A stretch of DNA of 18,069 nucleotides from Methanosphaera sp. rholeuAM6 (GTDB lineage Archaea; Methanobacteriota; Methanobacteria; Methanobacteriales; Methanobacteriaceae): the NCBI GenBank assembly GCA_003266105.1, contig MVAA01000084.1, positions 1-18,069 on the forward strand, written 5' to 3'. Shown here piece after piece: positions 6,621 to 13,419 of the stretch. Numbering within the stretch: the stretch's first letter is position 1; each line of letters opens with the position of its first letter. The translations under genes were made by a program, and so were the position numbers. Under the pieces are notes generated by a model that saw nothing but the letters and a program-made list of their open reading frames with translations, made no database searches and had not been told where the DNA came from.

Positions 6621-7937
6621 CTAGTTTTTTATAAAGTATTTCTGGGATAATGTTGTATCCATTTCACCTTTAAGGTTGGTTTGCATTATTCTACGTATTT
6701 CATCGGCATCATCTGTTTGGCCACAGGCCCATGATAGTTTTGTGTATGCTGTTTCAGGCAGCATGTCACTGACAGGAATTACATTGTAGTGCAGTAGTCT
6801 TCTGCCGCTGCTGTAGACATTCATATTGGTACGTCCGAATATGCATTGTGAAGTCATTACAACAGGTATTTTTTCATCGTTTGCACGTGCAATTTTATCT
6901 ATTACTTCATCACTGCAATGGCCAAGACCTGTTCCTTCTATAACTATGCCTTCATAGTCCCTGTCAATGTATATGTCAACAATTTCAGGATCTATTCCAG
7001 GATACATCTTGATTAGAGCCACTTTTTCTGATATTTCGTTGTTTAATGCAAGTTCAACTTCTCCTCTTTTTGTGTATTTTACTTCAGTGTCGTTTATTGT
7101 TATTTCATCGTTTGTTATGGTTGCAATTGGGTTCATGTTTATGCTTGTGAACGTGTCTCTGCGTGAGGTATGCATTTTACGTGCTCTTGTTCCACGATGC
7201 AGGTCACATGTTGGGTCATCCTCGTTGTTGTGCATACAGATACTTACTTCTGCAATATCTGATTTTGCAGCTTTTACTGATGCCATAAGGTTCGTGAATG
7301 CATCACTTGACGGTCTGTCTGAGCTACGCTGCGCTCCTGTAAGAACTACAGGCACTGGTGTGTCCAGCATGAAGCTGAGAGCTGAGGCTGTGTAATGCAT
7401 GGTGTCCGTACCGTGTGCTATGATTACTCCGTCTGCTCCATTATTTATTTCATCATATACTGCTTGTGCTGTTTCTTTCCAGTATTCTACTTTCATGTTT
7501 TCGCTTAGGATGTTGAATATTGCTTTTGCCGTTATGTTTGCATAGTCAACCAGTTCAGGTGTTGCCCTTAGAAGATCGTCTGCTGTGAATGCCGGATGCA
7601 CTGCTCCTGTTTTATAATCGATTACACTTGCAACAGTTCCTCCTGTTGACAGGATTGATAAATTATCCTTTTCTTCACTGAATTGTTTATCTACAGGGTC
7701 AAGTTCTATTTTAGGTTTTTTTCCTTCGCTTATCTTTTCTATTTTAGCGTTTTTAACATCTATTCCAATGTTGTATCCACTACTCAGTTTTACTATTAAT
7801 GTGTTCTCGTTTGAATAGTCTGGTTTTTCAAGTAACATTCCTTCATGTTCCATGCCGGGTTTTGTTACTTTTATCTTATCTCCTACTGTTATGTCGGATA
7901 GTTCCAGAAATTCTTTGAGATATCCTTCATATGCCAA
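6621..7937 (-). CDS. gatD: Glutamyl-tRNA(Gln) amidotransferase subunit D
   Basis: 438 residues: an N-terminal domain of about 85 residues found only in GatD, then an L-asparaginase-like domain. The catalytic set of this family is present: T101 in TGGT (98-101), T177 and D178 in HGTDT (175-179), and K254 in RKMHTSRRD. GAQRSSDRPSSDA (201-213) and GTGLGH (335-340) are also conserved. The protein releases ammonia from glutamine and channels it to GatE. The start codon is TTG at 7935-7937: GGAGG (7947-7951) lies 9 nt upstream, and the ATG a few bases downstream is out of frame. First gene of the gatD-gatE operon. A TATA-like TTATATATC at about 8025-8033 on the minus strand fits a leader of roughly 60 nt. 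Confidence 0.97.
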   Translation of the reverse strand: MAYEGYLKEFLELSDITVGDKIKVTKPGMEHEGMLLEKPDYSNENTLIVKLSSGYNIGIDVKNAKIEKISEGKKPKIELDPVDKQFSEEKDNLSILSTGGTVASVIDYKTGAVHPAFTADDLLRATPELVDYANITAKAIFNILSENMKVEYWKETAQAVYDEINNGADGVIIAHGTDTMHYTASALSFMLDTPVPVVLTGAQRSSDRPSSDAFTNLMASVKAAKSDIAEVSICMHNNEDDPTCDLHRGTRARKMHTSRRDTFTSINMNPIATITNDEITINDTEVKYTKRGEVELALNNEISEKVALIKMYPGIDPEIVDIYIDRDYEGIVIEGTGLGHCSDEVIDKIARANDEKIPVVMTSQCIFGRTNMNVYSSGRRLLHYNVIPVSDMLPETAYTKLSWACGQTDDADEIRRIMQTNLKGEMDTTLSQKYFIKN

Positions 7938-8279
7938 GTTGTGTTTCCTCCATTAAATTTTTCTGTTGATATGATAATAATTATCTAAATATTCCATTGA
8001 ATTATTTTAATTTAATAACCAGCGATATATAATTATCTTTTTTTCCTTGTTTTTATTTTTTCTTGGAATAATTTATTTTCTTAGTCACTTAAAAGTTATA
8101 AGTTTATTAGTTTTAATTTATAACTTATATTTTTATAACTTATTTCTACATTAATTATATGTTATAACTTTATTTATTATTACTAAAAACTTAGTCTATT
8201 ATAACTTATACTCCAAATTCTTAATAACTTTTTTCAACAGATAATTAAAGCAGAAACGCATTAAAAGGGGAATGGGAAT
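7938..8279. other. Divergent spacer between gatD and methyltransferase gene
   Basis: No coding frame is supported in these 342 bp. On the minus side there is the gatD ribosome site and a TATA candidate (about 8024-8033). The middle is T-rich (about 8040-8090). From 8092 to 8208 lies the second TTATAACTTA cluster. The plus side ends in a leader with AAAAGGGGAATGGG before the methyltransferase ATG. The last repeat copy (8199-8208), followed by TAC, could itself be that gene's TATA box, as it lies about 70 nt before the start. Confidence 0.75.
8092..8208. repeat. TTATAACTTA repeat cluster, copy B
   Basis: Three exact decamers at 8118-8127, 8133-8142 and 8199-8208. One copy with a single mismatch is at 8162-8171 (TTATAACTTT) and one inverted copy with one mismatch at 8092-8101. 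The starts at 8133 and 8162 are 29 nt apart, the same interval seen twice in cluster A. All direct copies have the same strand orientation as in cluster A. Confidence 0.6.
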
Positions 8280-9002
8280 ATGACAGAAGAAAAAGTAAGA
8301 TTTGGAAAACCGGAAGGAAAAGAAGGGGAAGCACTCCTGGATCAGATGGACAAACATCATACACCAGTCTCACTCTGGGCAATAGAACACATGAATATTG
8401 GGGAAGATGATGTGATACTGGATATCGGTTGCGGCAGTGGATTAAACATCAAAAGGCTTCATCAAAAATCACCAAAAGCAAAAACATATGGTGTGGATTA
8501 CAGCAGTACCAGCGTAAAAAAATCAAAGAAACTGAATAATCATCTGGTGCAAAAGGGTGAAATTGAAGTAATGGAAGCAAATGTACAGGATATGCCATTT
8601 GAAGACGATACGTTTGATGTTGTAACTGCATTTGAAACGGTATACTTTTGGCCAACAATAGTAGAATCATTTAAGGAAGTAAAAAGAGTACTTAAACCCA
8701 ATGGAAAATTTTGTGCAGTTTTGGATGCCAATGGTATATACGCACCGGAAATAGAAAAGGTGGCCAGGGAAGAAGGCTGTAACTTTTACACTGATGAAGA
8801 GTTGATTGAATTACTGAAACAGGCTGAATATTCCAGAATAACAGTTTACAATAGAAAACGAAAAGAGAACAAGAAGCTTATTAAAACCGTTACGGCAGAG
8901 GGATATGATGAAAGGTTGATTGATGATAATTATGATGAGGGTGATATTGCTGAGGTTGAACCGGTAACTCCAGAATGGCTGTGTGTAATATCCGAAAAAT
9001 AG
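8280..9002 (+). CDS. Class I SAM-dependent methyltransferase
   Basis: 240 residues with a Rossmann methyltransferase core: motif I VILDIGCGSG (45-54), acidic strand-2 residue in GVDYS (71-75), and the adenine-contact segment ANVQDMPFEDDTFD (100-113), followed by the strand-4 motif VVTAFETVYFWP (114-125) and VLKPNGKF (138-145). This is the Methyltransf_11 type that methylates small molecules or, less often, proteins; the substrate cannot be told from sequence. The core is followed by a charged C-terminal part (190-240) rich in Lys, Asp and Glu. The start is supported by AGGGGAATGGG just upstream. It stands alone on its strand, divergent from gatD and convergent with a universal stress gene 44 bp downstream, and ends at a shared hairpin. 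Confidence 0.88.
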   Translation: MTEEKVRFGKPEGKEGEALLDQMDKHHTPVSLWAIEHMNIGEDDVILDIGCGSGLNIKRLHQKSPKAKTYGVDYSSTSVKKSKKLNNHLVQKGEIEVMEANVQDMPFEDDTFDVVTAFETVYFWPTIVESFKEVKRVLKPNGKFCAVLDANGIYAPEIEKVAREEGCNFYTDEELIELLKQAEYSRITVYNRKRKENKKLIKTVTAEGYDERLIDDNYDEGDIAEVEPVTPEWLCVISEK

Positions 9003-9036
9003 TCTGGATGTGAATATTTATTTAAAAAGTTTGTTG

Positions 9037-9057
9037 AAGGAGATTTTTAGTCTCCTT
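9037..9057. terminator. Hairpin between convergent methyltransferase and uspA-like genes
   Basis: Perfect 7-bp inverted repeat: AAGGAGA (9037-9043), loop TTTTTAG, TCTCCTT (9051-9057). It starts 35 bp after the methyltransferase stop, and the stop codon of the stress-protein gene (9047-9049) lies in the loop. T-runs follow on the minus strand (CTTTTTAAAT). It is placed to act for both genes. Confidence 0.55.
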
Positions 9058-9511
9058 TGTTTGGAATAACAAGAGTCGGTACTTTGGTGTGTCTAACAGT
9101 TTTTTCCGTTACACTTCCCAGTAGGAACCTGTCAAGCATGTGTTTTCCACTACTTGCTATTACTATCAGATCAATATCCTCCTTTTCTGATATTTGAAGT
9201 ATGACGTCGGCAGCATTTCCTTCAATGGTTCTTGTACTCATTTTTATGTCCTTGCTTTCATCACCTTTTTCTTCTTCAAGTTCTTTGATGATTGTTTCCA
9301 CTCTTGATGTTACCTTTTTACTTTCTTCTTCAAGTATCATTTCTGATTTTGTTATCAGGTCTTCTTCAGGCAATCCCGTTAGATAGACACTGTCAACTAC
9401 GTTGAGAATCACGATTTCAGCATCCTCATGTTCTGCAATGCTTAGTGCGTGTTCAATTGCCTTTTCAGAGTTTTTTGAACCGTCTGTTGGTAATAATATT
9501 TTTTTGTACAT
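9047..9511 (-). CDS. Universal stress protein (UspA family)
   Basis: 154 residues from the ATG at 9511, which gives the family's standard start MYKKILLPTDGS. A longer frame opens 11 codons upstream at 9544, but that ATG has no ribosome site, whereas GGGGG lies about 10 nt before the ATG at 9511. The Usp fold is covered end to end: D10 in the first strand, EIVILNVVD (32-40), DLIVIASSG (114-122) and the C-terminal VPTLVIP (144-150). The ATP-binding pattern is partly kept: SSGKHMLDRFLLGS (120-133) has G122 and GS (132-133), but the second glycine of the usual G-x2-G is Met125. Nucleotide binding may therefore be weakened. Such proteins help cells survive stress by mechanisms that vary between members. 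It stands alone between hemA and a convergent methyltransferase gene. Confidence 0.9.
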   Translation of the reverse strand: MYKKILLPTDGSKNSEKAIEHALSIAEHEDAEIVILNVVDSVYLTGLPEEDLITKSEMILEEESKKVTSRVETIIKELEEEKGDESKDIKMSTRTIEGNAADVILQISEKEDIDLIVIASSGKHMLDRFLLGSVTEKTVRHTKVPTLVIPNKGD

Positions 9512-9637
9512 GTGTTTTTTGCCCCCATATTGTTGCAATGACATAAGTTATTGTCTGTTTAAGATTATATAGATAACACTTTATATTACTTTTGTTAATT
9601 GCTCGGTTTATACTTGTTTAATACAGTAATTCTTGAC

Positions 9638-9749
9638 TGTTTAAACATATAGTTTGAATGAACATTCATCAAATTATTCATAATAAAATTAATTATTGTA
9701 ATGGTTTAGTATGAACGGTATGATATTACTTGCTTAAATGTACATGTAC
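9638..9749. promoter_or_regulatory. Palindrome-rich spacer upstream of the uspA-like gene
   Basis: This 291-bp spacer (9512-9802) between the uspA-like start and the hemA end contains three dyads: TGTTTAAACA (9638-9647, perfect), a 21-base imperfect inverted repeat with arms TTTGAATGAA and TTCATCAAA (9653-9673, one bulge), and GTACATGTAC (9740-9749, perfect). The first two lie 127-162 bp upstream of the uspA-like start and may be operator sites. T-runs near 9755-9780 on the minus strand may end hemA transcripts. TATA-like AATATAAAG occurs near 9585. Confidence 0.35.
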
Positions 9750-9802
9750 TAATAATTTTTCATTAAAAATAGTAAAAAGTTGGGGTGGAAGATTTCAGTA
9801 TA

Positions 9803-10996
9803 TTATTCGTTTGTATATTCAACAAGTATCTTCTTAGCCGCACTGATTGTTTCGTCATCATCATTGCTTACTGCCTGTTTAAGGTTTTTGATAATGTTAA
9901 AGAGCATCTTGTCCACAATACTGTGTGTTAGCATTTCAAGCTTTTTAGCATCATTATCCGAGACGTCAAGCATGTGCAGAGTCTTTTCAAGCTCTGATTT
10001 TCTGACCTTCTCCGCTTCAACATTAAGTGCAGACAGTATTGGAGTAATTTCCATTTGTTTAAGAGCATCCTTTAAAAGAGTGGTTTCAGCTTCAATAATT
10101 ATTTCTGCTTTCTCGGCTTCTTTCACACGTTTTTCAATGTTTTTGTCCCTGATGTAACGAAGATCATCAAGGTTGTACAGCTGTACATTAAGTTCCCTAA
10201 CGTCTTCCTTGATGTCACGTGGGTTGGCAAGATCCAGCATAATCATTCTTTCAAGATGTTCAGGAGGTAGGAATGACAATCTTTTCTTGTCAATCAGAGG
10301 GTGGGGTGCACCTGTTGCACTTATAAGAATGTCAATTTTGTGCAGTGATTCATCCATTTTCTTAAACTTGATTGCGGTACCGTCCAGTTCATCAGCTAAC
10401 TGCTGTGCCTTGTCAAAAGTACGGTTTGCCACTACAATGGCATTGGTTTGCTTGTCAAGCAATGCTTTAGCAACAACTGTTCCCATTTCACCGGCACCTA
10501 CAATCAGCACGTTTTTGCCGTGAAGTGTTCCATATTTTTCTTCTATGAGTTCTACTGCTCCACTTCCAACAGATACTCCTCCCTCGTTAATATGAGTATT
10601 TTTTCTTATTGACTGGCCAACGTGTATGGCTTTTGTGAAAACCTTTTCCAGTTTTGGACCGATAGTTTCTTCCTTAATGGCCTTTTTACGTGCCTCTTTT
10701 ATCTGTCCAAGAATTTGGTCTTCACCCATTATCATTGATTCAAGACCTGATGCTAGTCTAAGCAGGTGATTTATGGCGTTGTCACCTTTTTCTACGATGA
10801 ATGTGGTTGTTGGTATGTTAACGTCCTTTTCCGTTATCAGATAAATTTCATAACGGTTACATGTTTTAAGTTTTATTTCTTCTAAAACTTTTGTATTTTT
10901 ATGTATCTTCTCGTTTAAAGCATCAAGCTTTGCGTATGAATTTTCCATTGATCCTACGTCAGCAATTTTAAAGTCTACTCTCATGTTTACTAGCAT
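9803..10996 (-). CDS. hemA: Glutamyl-tRNA reductase
   Basis: 397 residues in the three-domain layout of the family. The catalytic domain has the nucleophile Cys46 in LKTCNRYEIY (43-52) and GEDQILGQ (91-98). The NADPH-binding Rossmann domain has VLIVGAGEMG (163-172) and ANRTFDKA (190-197). A helical dimerisation tail runs from about 310 to the end. It reduces Glu-tRNA(Glu) to glutamate-1-semialdehyde, the first committed step of tetrapyrrole synthesis, which in methanogens leads mainly to F430, cobamides and siroheme. The N-terminus is shorter than in bacteria, as expected in this archaeal order. The start is supported by GGGGAGATT ending 5 nt before the ATG. The precorrin-2 dehydrogenase gene lies 111 bp upstream on the same strand; a TATA-like GATATAATAAAA near 11050-11062 suggests that hemA also has its own promoter. 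Confidence 0.96.
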   Translation of the reverse strand: MLVNMRVDFKIADVGSMENSYAKLDALNEKIHKNTKVLEEIKLKTCNRYEIYLITEKDVNIPTTTFIVEKGDNAINHLLRLASGLESMIMGEDQILGQIKEARKKAIKEETIGPKLEKVFTKAIHVGQSIRKNTHINEGGVSVGSGAVELIEEKYGTLHGKNVLIVGAGEMGTVVAKALLDKQTNAIVVANRTFDKAQQLADELDGTAIKFKKMDESLHKIDILISATGAPHPLIDKKRLSFLPPEHLERMIMLDLANPRDIKEDVRELNVQLYNLDDLRYIRDKNIEKRVKEAEKAEIIIEAETTLLKDALKQMEITPILSALNVEAEKVRKSELEKTLHMLDVSDNDAKKLEMLTHSIVDKMLFNIIKNLKQAVSNDDDETISAAKKILVEYTNE

Positions 10997-11107
10997 CAGT
11001 TAATCTCCCCATTATATACTGTTGTATTCCTTTTTGTTATTTCACTTATTTTATTATATCTTGCTTTAATAATACTTAATTTTAATCAGCATTCTGTTCA
11101 ATTATGG

Positions 11108-11737
11108 TTAATTTAACAGTAATTTTTTTTGAACATATTCTATTGCAGATTCCAGATTGTTTTCTTTAATGTATTGCTGAACGGTTTCATCTTCTTTAAT
11201 TTTTATCATCCATTCCTTTCTCTGTGCCTGTGAATCAAATTTGTCCTTTAACAATTGTCTTACATGTTCCTGTAATTCAATATTTAGAATGTCTTCAGGG
11301 GTTATCACACTCTGTATCTTCTTTCGCAATTCCTTTGCCATAAGAGGACTTTTCGAATCGGTGTATAATGATACGCTAACGCTGCCCAACTTGAATGTGG
11401 ACGGTACGATAATGTTGCTTAGGGTTATATCACTTGCACAGTTAACTAGTTTGTCCTTGGCTTTCAGGGATATTTCCCTGTTTAGTTCATGGTCGTTTGT
11501 TGCAACAACAACAAGGTCGCATTCATCCAGTAATCTGTCACGGTCTTCATCATGATAGAATTTGGCCCCCTTTTCAATAAATTCCTCCTTTATTTCAGGG
11601 TCAATACTGTGTGCTATGATGGATACATTTGCATCAGCATCAAGAAATCTTCTTGCTCTGCGAATACCAACGCTTCCCATACCAATTATTAAAACGTTTT
11701 TGTTGTTCATTTCAAAAAATAACGGAGTAAGTCCCAT
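11108..11737 (-). CDS. Precorrin-2 dehydrogenase / siroheme synthase N-terminal type
   Basis: 209 residues, the size of stand-alone Met8p/CysG-N-type proteins. The N-terminal NAD-binding Rossmann fold has VLIIGMGSVGIRRA (15-28), DLVVVATND (74-82) and LVNCASD (97-103); the segment SNIIVPSTFKLGSVSVSLYT (107-126) matches the family's conserved middle part. A helical C-terminal domain follows. The enzyme oxidises precorrin-2 to sirohydrochlorin with NAD+, the branch point to siroheme, cobamides and coenzyme F430. Family members may also insert iron, but whether this one does cannot be decided. It precedes hemA on the same strand. No strong ribosome site is visible before the ATG; a TATA-like TTATAAT lies near 11788-11795, so a short or weak leader is possible. 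Confidence 0.9.
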   Translation of the reverse strand: MGLTPLFFEMNNKNVLIIGMGSVGIRRARRFLDADANVSIIAHSIDPEIKEEFIEKGAKFYHDEDRDRLLDECDLVVVATNDHELNREISLKAKDKLVNCASDITLSNIIVPSTFKLGSVSVSLYTDSKSPLMAKELRKKIQSVITPEDILNIELQEHVRQLLKDKFDSQAQRKEWMIKIKEDETVQQYIKENNLESAIEYVQKKLLLN

Positions 11738-11816
11738 GTCAATTACAACTCTGCAGATTTTTTATGTAAAAATGTTGTTCAAAAAAAAATTATAATATGT
11801 TTAAAAGATCGATATC

Positions 11817-12299
11817 TTATAAACTTTTAAGTCTTAGGTTTTTAATGGCGGCTTTCATATCATTATTTGATTCTTCCAAAGCCTGTTTGGCTTCATCAAA
11901 GGATATGTTGAATGTTTCGGCCAAAGCGTTTATGTCATTGTCGGTATATGTTACCTTATTGTTTTTCACGTGGCTAAGTATTTCTTCAGCCAACTGTTTT
12001 TTGAGTGTCATGTATTCATCGTGTGAAATGTCGTTTAACTGCAGTTCCATATCCCTTAGCGGACAAGGTTTTGATGCTTTACAGCACCATATAAGAGAAC
12101 CGAAGCATGTTGAAGCTCCCACACCCAATTTCGTTTTCTTACCAAATTCCTGTTTAATGTTTACGAATTCCTGTGGACTAAGTCCTATTTCTGCAAGTTT
12201 TGTATGTACAGGACATGGTTTTACTGGAGGACAACAAAATGCAAGTCCCCTGGCATCTCCTCCCCTACATACATGAGCCGGTGCATCGTCCCATCCCAT
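11817..12299 (-). CDS. Methanogenesis-marker-9-like Cys-rich protein with UBA-like tail
   Basis: 160 residues from the ATG at 12299, chosen because AGGAGTGAT lies directly upstream; the in-frame GTG three codons earlier is part of that site. The protein has eight cysteines in two similar blocks: C11 then CCPPVKPCP (22-30), and C65 then CCKASKPCP (72-80). The two CC-x4-PCP blocks are exactly 50 residues apart, suggesting internal duplication and a metal or Fe-S site. I recognise this from memory as methanogenesis marker protein 9, a family found in methanogens; its role is unknown to me. Residues about 121-157 (DINALAETFNISFDEAKQAL and following) resemble a UBA domain like that at the end of archaeal NAC. 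It lies between the TIM-barrel gene and the precorrin-2 dehydrogenase gene on the same strand. A TATA-like AATATATATTATATATG near 12371-12387 is its likely promoter. Confidence 0.8.
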   Translation of the reverse strand: MGWDDAPAHVCRGGDARGLAFCCPPVKPCPVHTKLAEIGLSPQEFVNIKQEFGKKTKLGVGASTCFGSLIWCCKASKPCPLRDMELQLNDISHDEYMTLKKQLAEEILSHVKNNKVTYTDNDINALAETFNISFDEAKQALEESNNDMKAAIKNLRLKSL

Positions 12300-12406
12300 T
12301 CTTATCACTCCTTATTTATTGGTCAATGTTATAATAATTGTTAAATCTCTATTTCTTTCATGTTTTCATATATAATATATATTTTCTTCATTCAATTATA
12401 ATAATT

Positions 12407-12434
12407 TTTCTAAAAAGAGTCATTTCTAAAAAGA
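12407..12434 (-). terminator. Tandem T-tract repeat downstream of the TIM-barrel gene
   Basis: The 12-mer TTTCTAAAAAGA occurs at 12407-12418 and again at 12423-12434. On the minus strand, 70-97 bases after the TIM-barrel stop, it gives two TCTTTTTAGAAA units. Archaeal termination favours such T-runs, so this may end the upstream transcript before the next promoter. No strong hairpin is present. Confidence 0.4.
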
Positions 12435-12503
12435 AGTTTTTCAAACTCTGATAAAATAATTATAATAAGGGGGTTAAAGCATGTTTTTGAAGTATAGGTA
12501 TAA

Positions 12504-13238
12504 CTAGAGGAATATGTGGTCAATATCTCCTTCAAGTGCCGCTCTTGCAACCGAAACGCTATCTGCCCCATTGTCAAGCATCTTCACGTAATCCTCGCGT
12601 GTTCTAACGCAATTATTTCCAATTACATGTAGGCCGGTTTTGGAAGAGATTCTGTTTAGAATGTCGTAATCCGCCGTGTCAACATTTTCTTTCATGCAAT
12701 CAACATGTAGGTATTTAACGTCATAACTTTCGATAAGTTCAATAACTGAAAATATGTCGACACCTTCAACGTTGGCACGGATTTTAACACTGATGTCCTT
12801 GTTGGAATTGGTGGTAACTTCCTCAAGCATACTTGCCAACAAATCAGTATTCGACAGTAATGCCTGACCGGTACCTGCTTCAATCATTGGATTCTGTCTG
12901 CAATGTGCATTGATTTCAAAAATATCAATATTCTTGTTTTTATACAGTACACCGAATGAGTTATCATGAGCCGCTCTCAGGTTAACACTTATTAATCCAT
13001 TCCATGAAGGGTTATATTCGTGTATTTCTTCAATAAATTCATCAATATCCTCCGATATATGATGTGGGCACGTGAAAAATTCCTTTCTATCATATTTTGT
13101 GATATTTTCAAGTCCTGCCTTGAAGGTTTCTAAATCAAGATTAAATCCTCCAAGAGTTATTAAGTCCACGCCCTGTTTTGTAAACTTTTTACAGAATTCT
13201 CCATCATTTATTCCTGCCATTGCTGATAAAACATTCAT
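12504..13238 (-). CDS. TIM-barrel protein, dihydrouridine-synthase-like (methanogen MJ0144-like family)
   Basis: 244 residues from the ATG at 13238 (MNVLSAMAGINDGEF); an in-frame GTG at 13247 would add three residues. The N-terminus matches the start of flavin TIM-barrel proteins related to dihydrouridine synthase, with SAMAGINDGEF followed by DLITLGGFN. The barrel continues with ISVNLRA (66-72), an INAHCRQNPM motif (about 128-137), VKIRANVEGVD, YLHVDCM, LHVIGNNCVRTREDYVKML and DSVSVARAALEGD near the end. The LHVIGNN and SVARA parts correspond to the phosphate-binding end of the barrel. It is shorter than true Dus enzymes and lacks their C-terminal helical domain; HCRQ replaces the usual Dus motif with its catalytic Cys. 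I would not call it a tRNA dihydrouridine synthase. The reaction is unknown. It lies upstream of the marker-9-like gene. No close ribosome site precedes the ATG; AAGGA lies about 33 nt upstream. Confidence 0.75.
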   Translation of the reverse strand: MNVLSAMAGINDGEFCKKFTKQGVDLITLGGFNLDLETFKAGLENITKYDRKEFFTCPHHISEDIDEFIEEIHEYNPSWNGLISVNLRAAHDNSFGVLYKNKNIDIFEINAHCRQNPMIEAGTGQALLSNTDLLASMLEEVTTNSNKDISVKIRANVEGVDIFSVIELIESYDVKYLHVDCMKENVDTADYDILNRISSKTGLHVIGNNCVRTREDYVKMLDNGADSVSVARAALEGDIDHIFL

Positions 13239-13302
13239 GATAAACACATCGTTAAGTTAATTTGTATCATTCCTTGGGTTATAGTATTTGTTCTATATTT
13301 AC

Positions 13303-13312
13303 GGTATATATG
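13303..13312 (-). promoter_or_regulatory. TATA candidate of the TIM-barrel gene
   Basis: On the minus strand the sequence CATATATACC lies 65-74 nt before the ATG at 13238. This would place the transcript start near 13280 and give a leader of about 40-45 nt containing AAGGAATGATAC. Confidence 0.4.
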
Positions 13313-13386
13313 TATTTTTTAATTTGGAATATAAAATATGATAGAAATAGTTTAAATCTTTTTTTATTCCCCATAAAAAGGGAGAA

Positions 13387-13419
13387 GTGATGTTAGACAG
13401 TATATTTGTCTAACTTCAC
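13387..13419 (-). terminator. Hairpin at the end of the large adhesin gene
   Basis: Arms GTGATGTTAGACA (13387-13399) and TGTCTAACTTCAC (13407-13419) pair over 12 of 13 bases around a 7-nt loop. The stop codon (13416-13418) lies in one arm. On the minus strand it is followed by CTCCCTTTTTATGGGG, a T5 run inside a second, short dyad. Confidence 0.6.

Noticed and set aside
6621..7937. GatD as the partner of the MurT-like ligase
   Set aside because: The shared gene name is misleading: this is the asparaginase-like subunit of tRNA amidotransferase, not the CobQ-type glutaminase that works with MurT.
9512..9544. Eleven-residue N-terminal extension of the universal stress protein
   Set aside because: No ribosome site before 9544; the extension covers the G-run that serves the ATG at 9511, and Usp proteins start with the MYKKILLPTDG segment.
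12300..12308. GTG start of the marker-9-like protein at 12308
   Set aside because: This GTG is part of the AGGAGTGAT ribosome site for the ATG at 12299.
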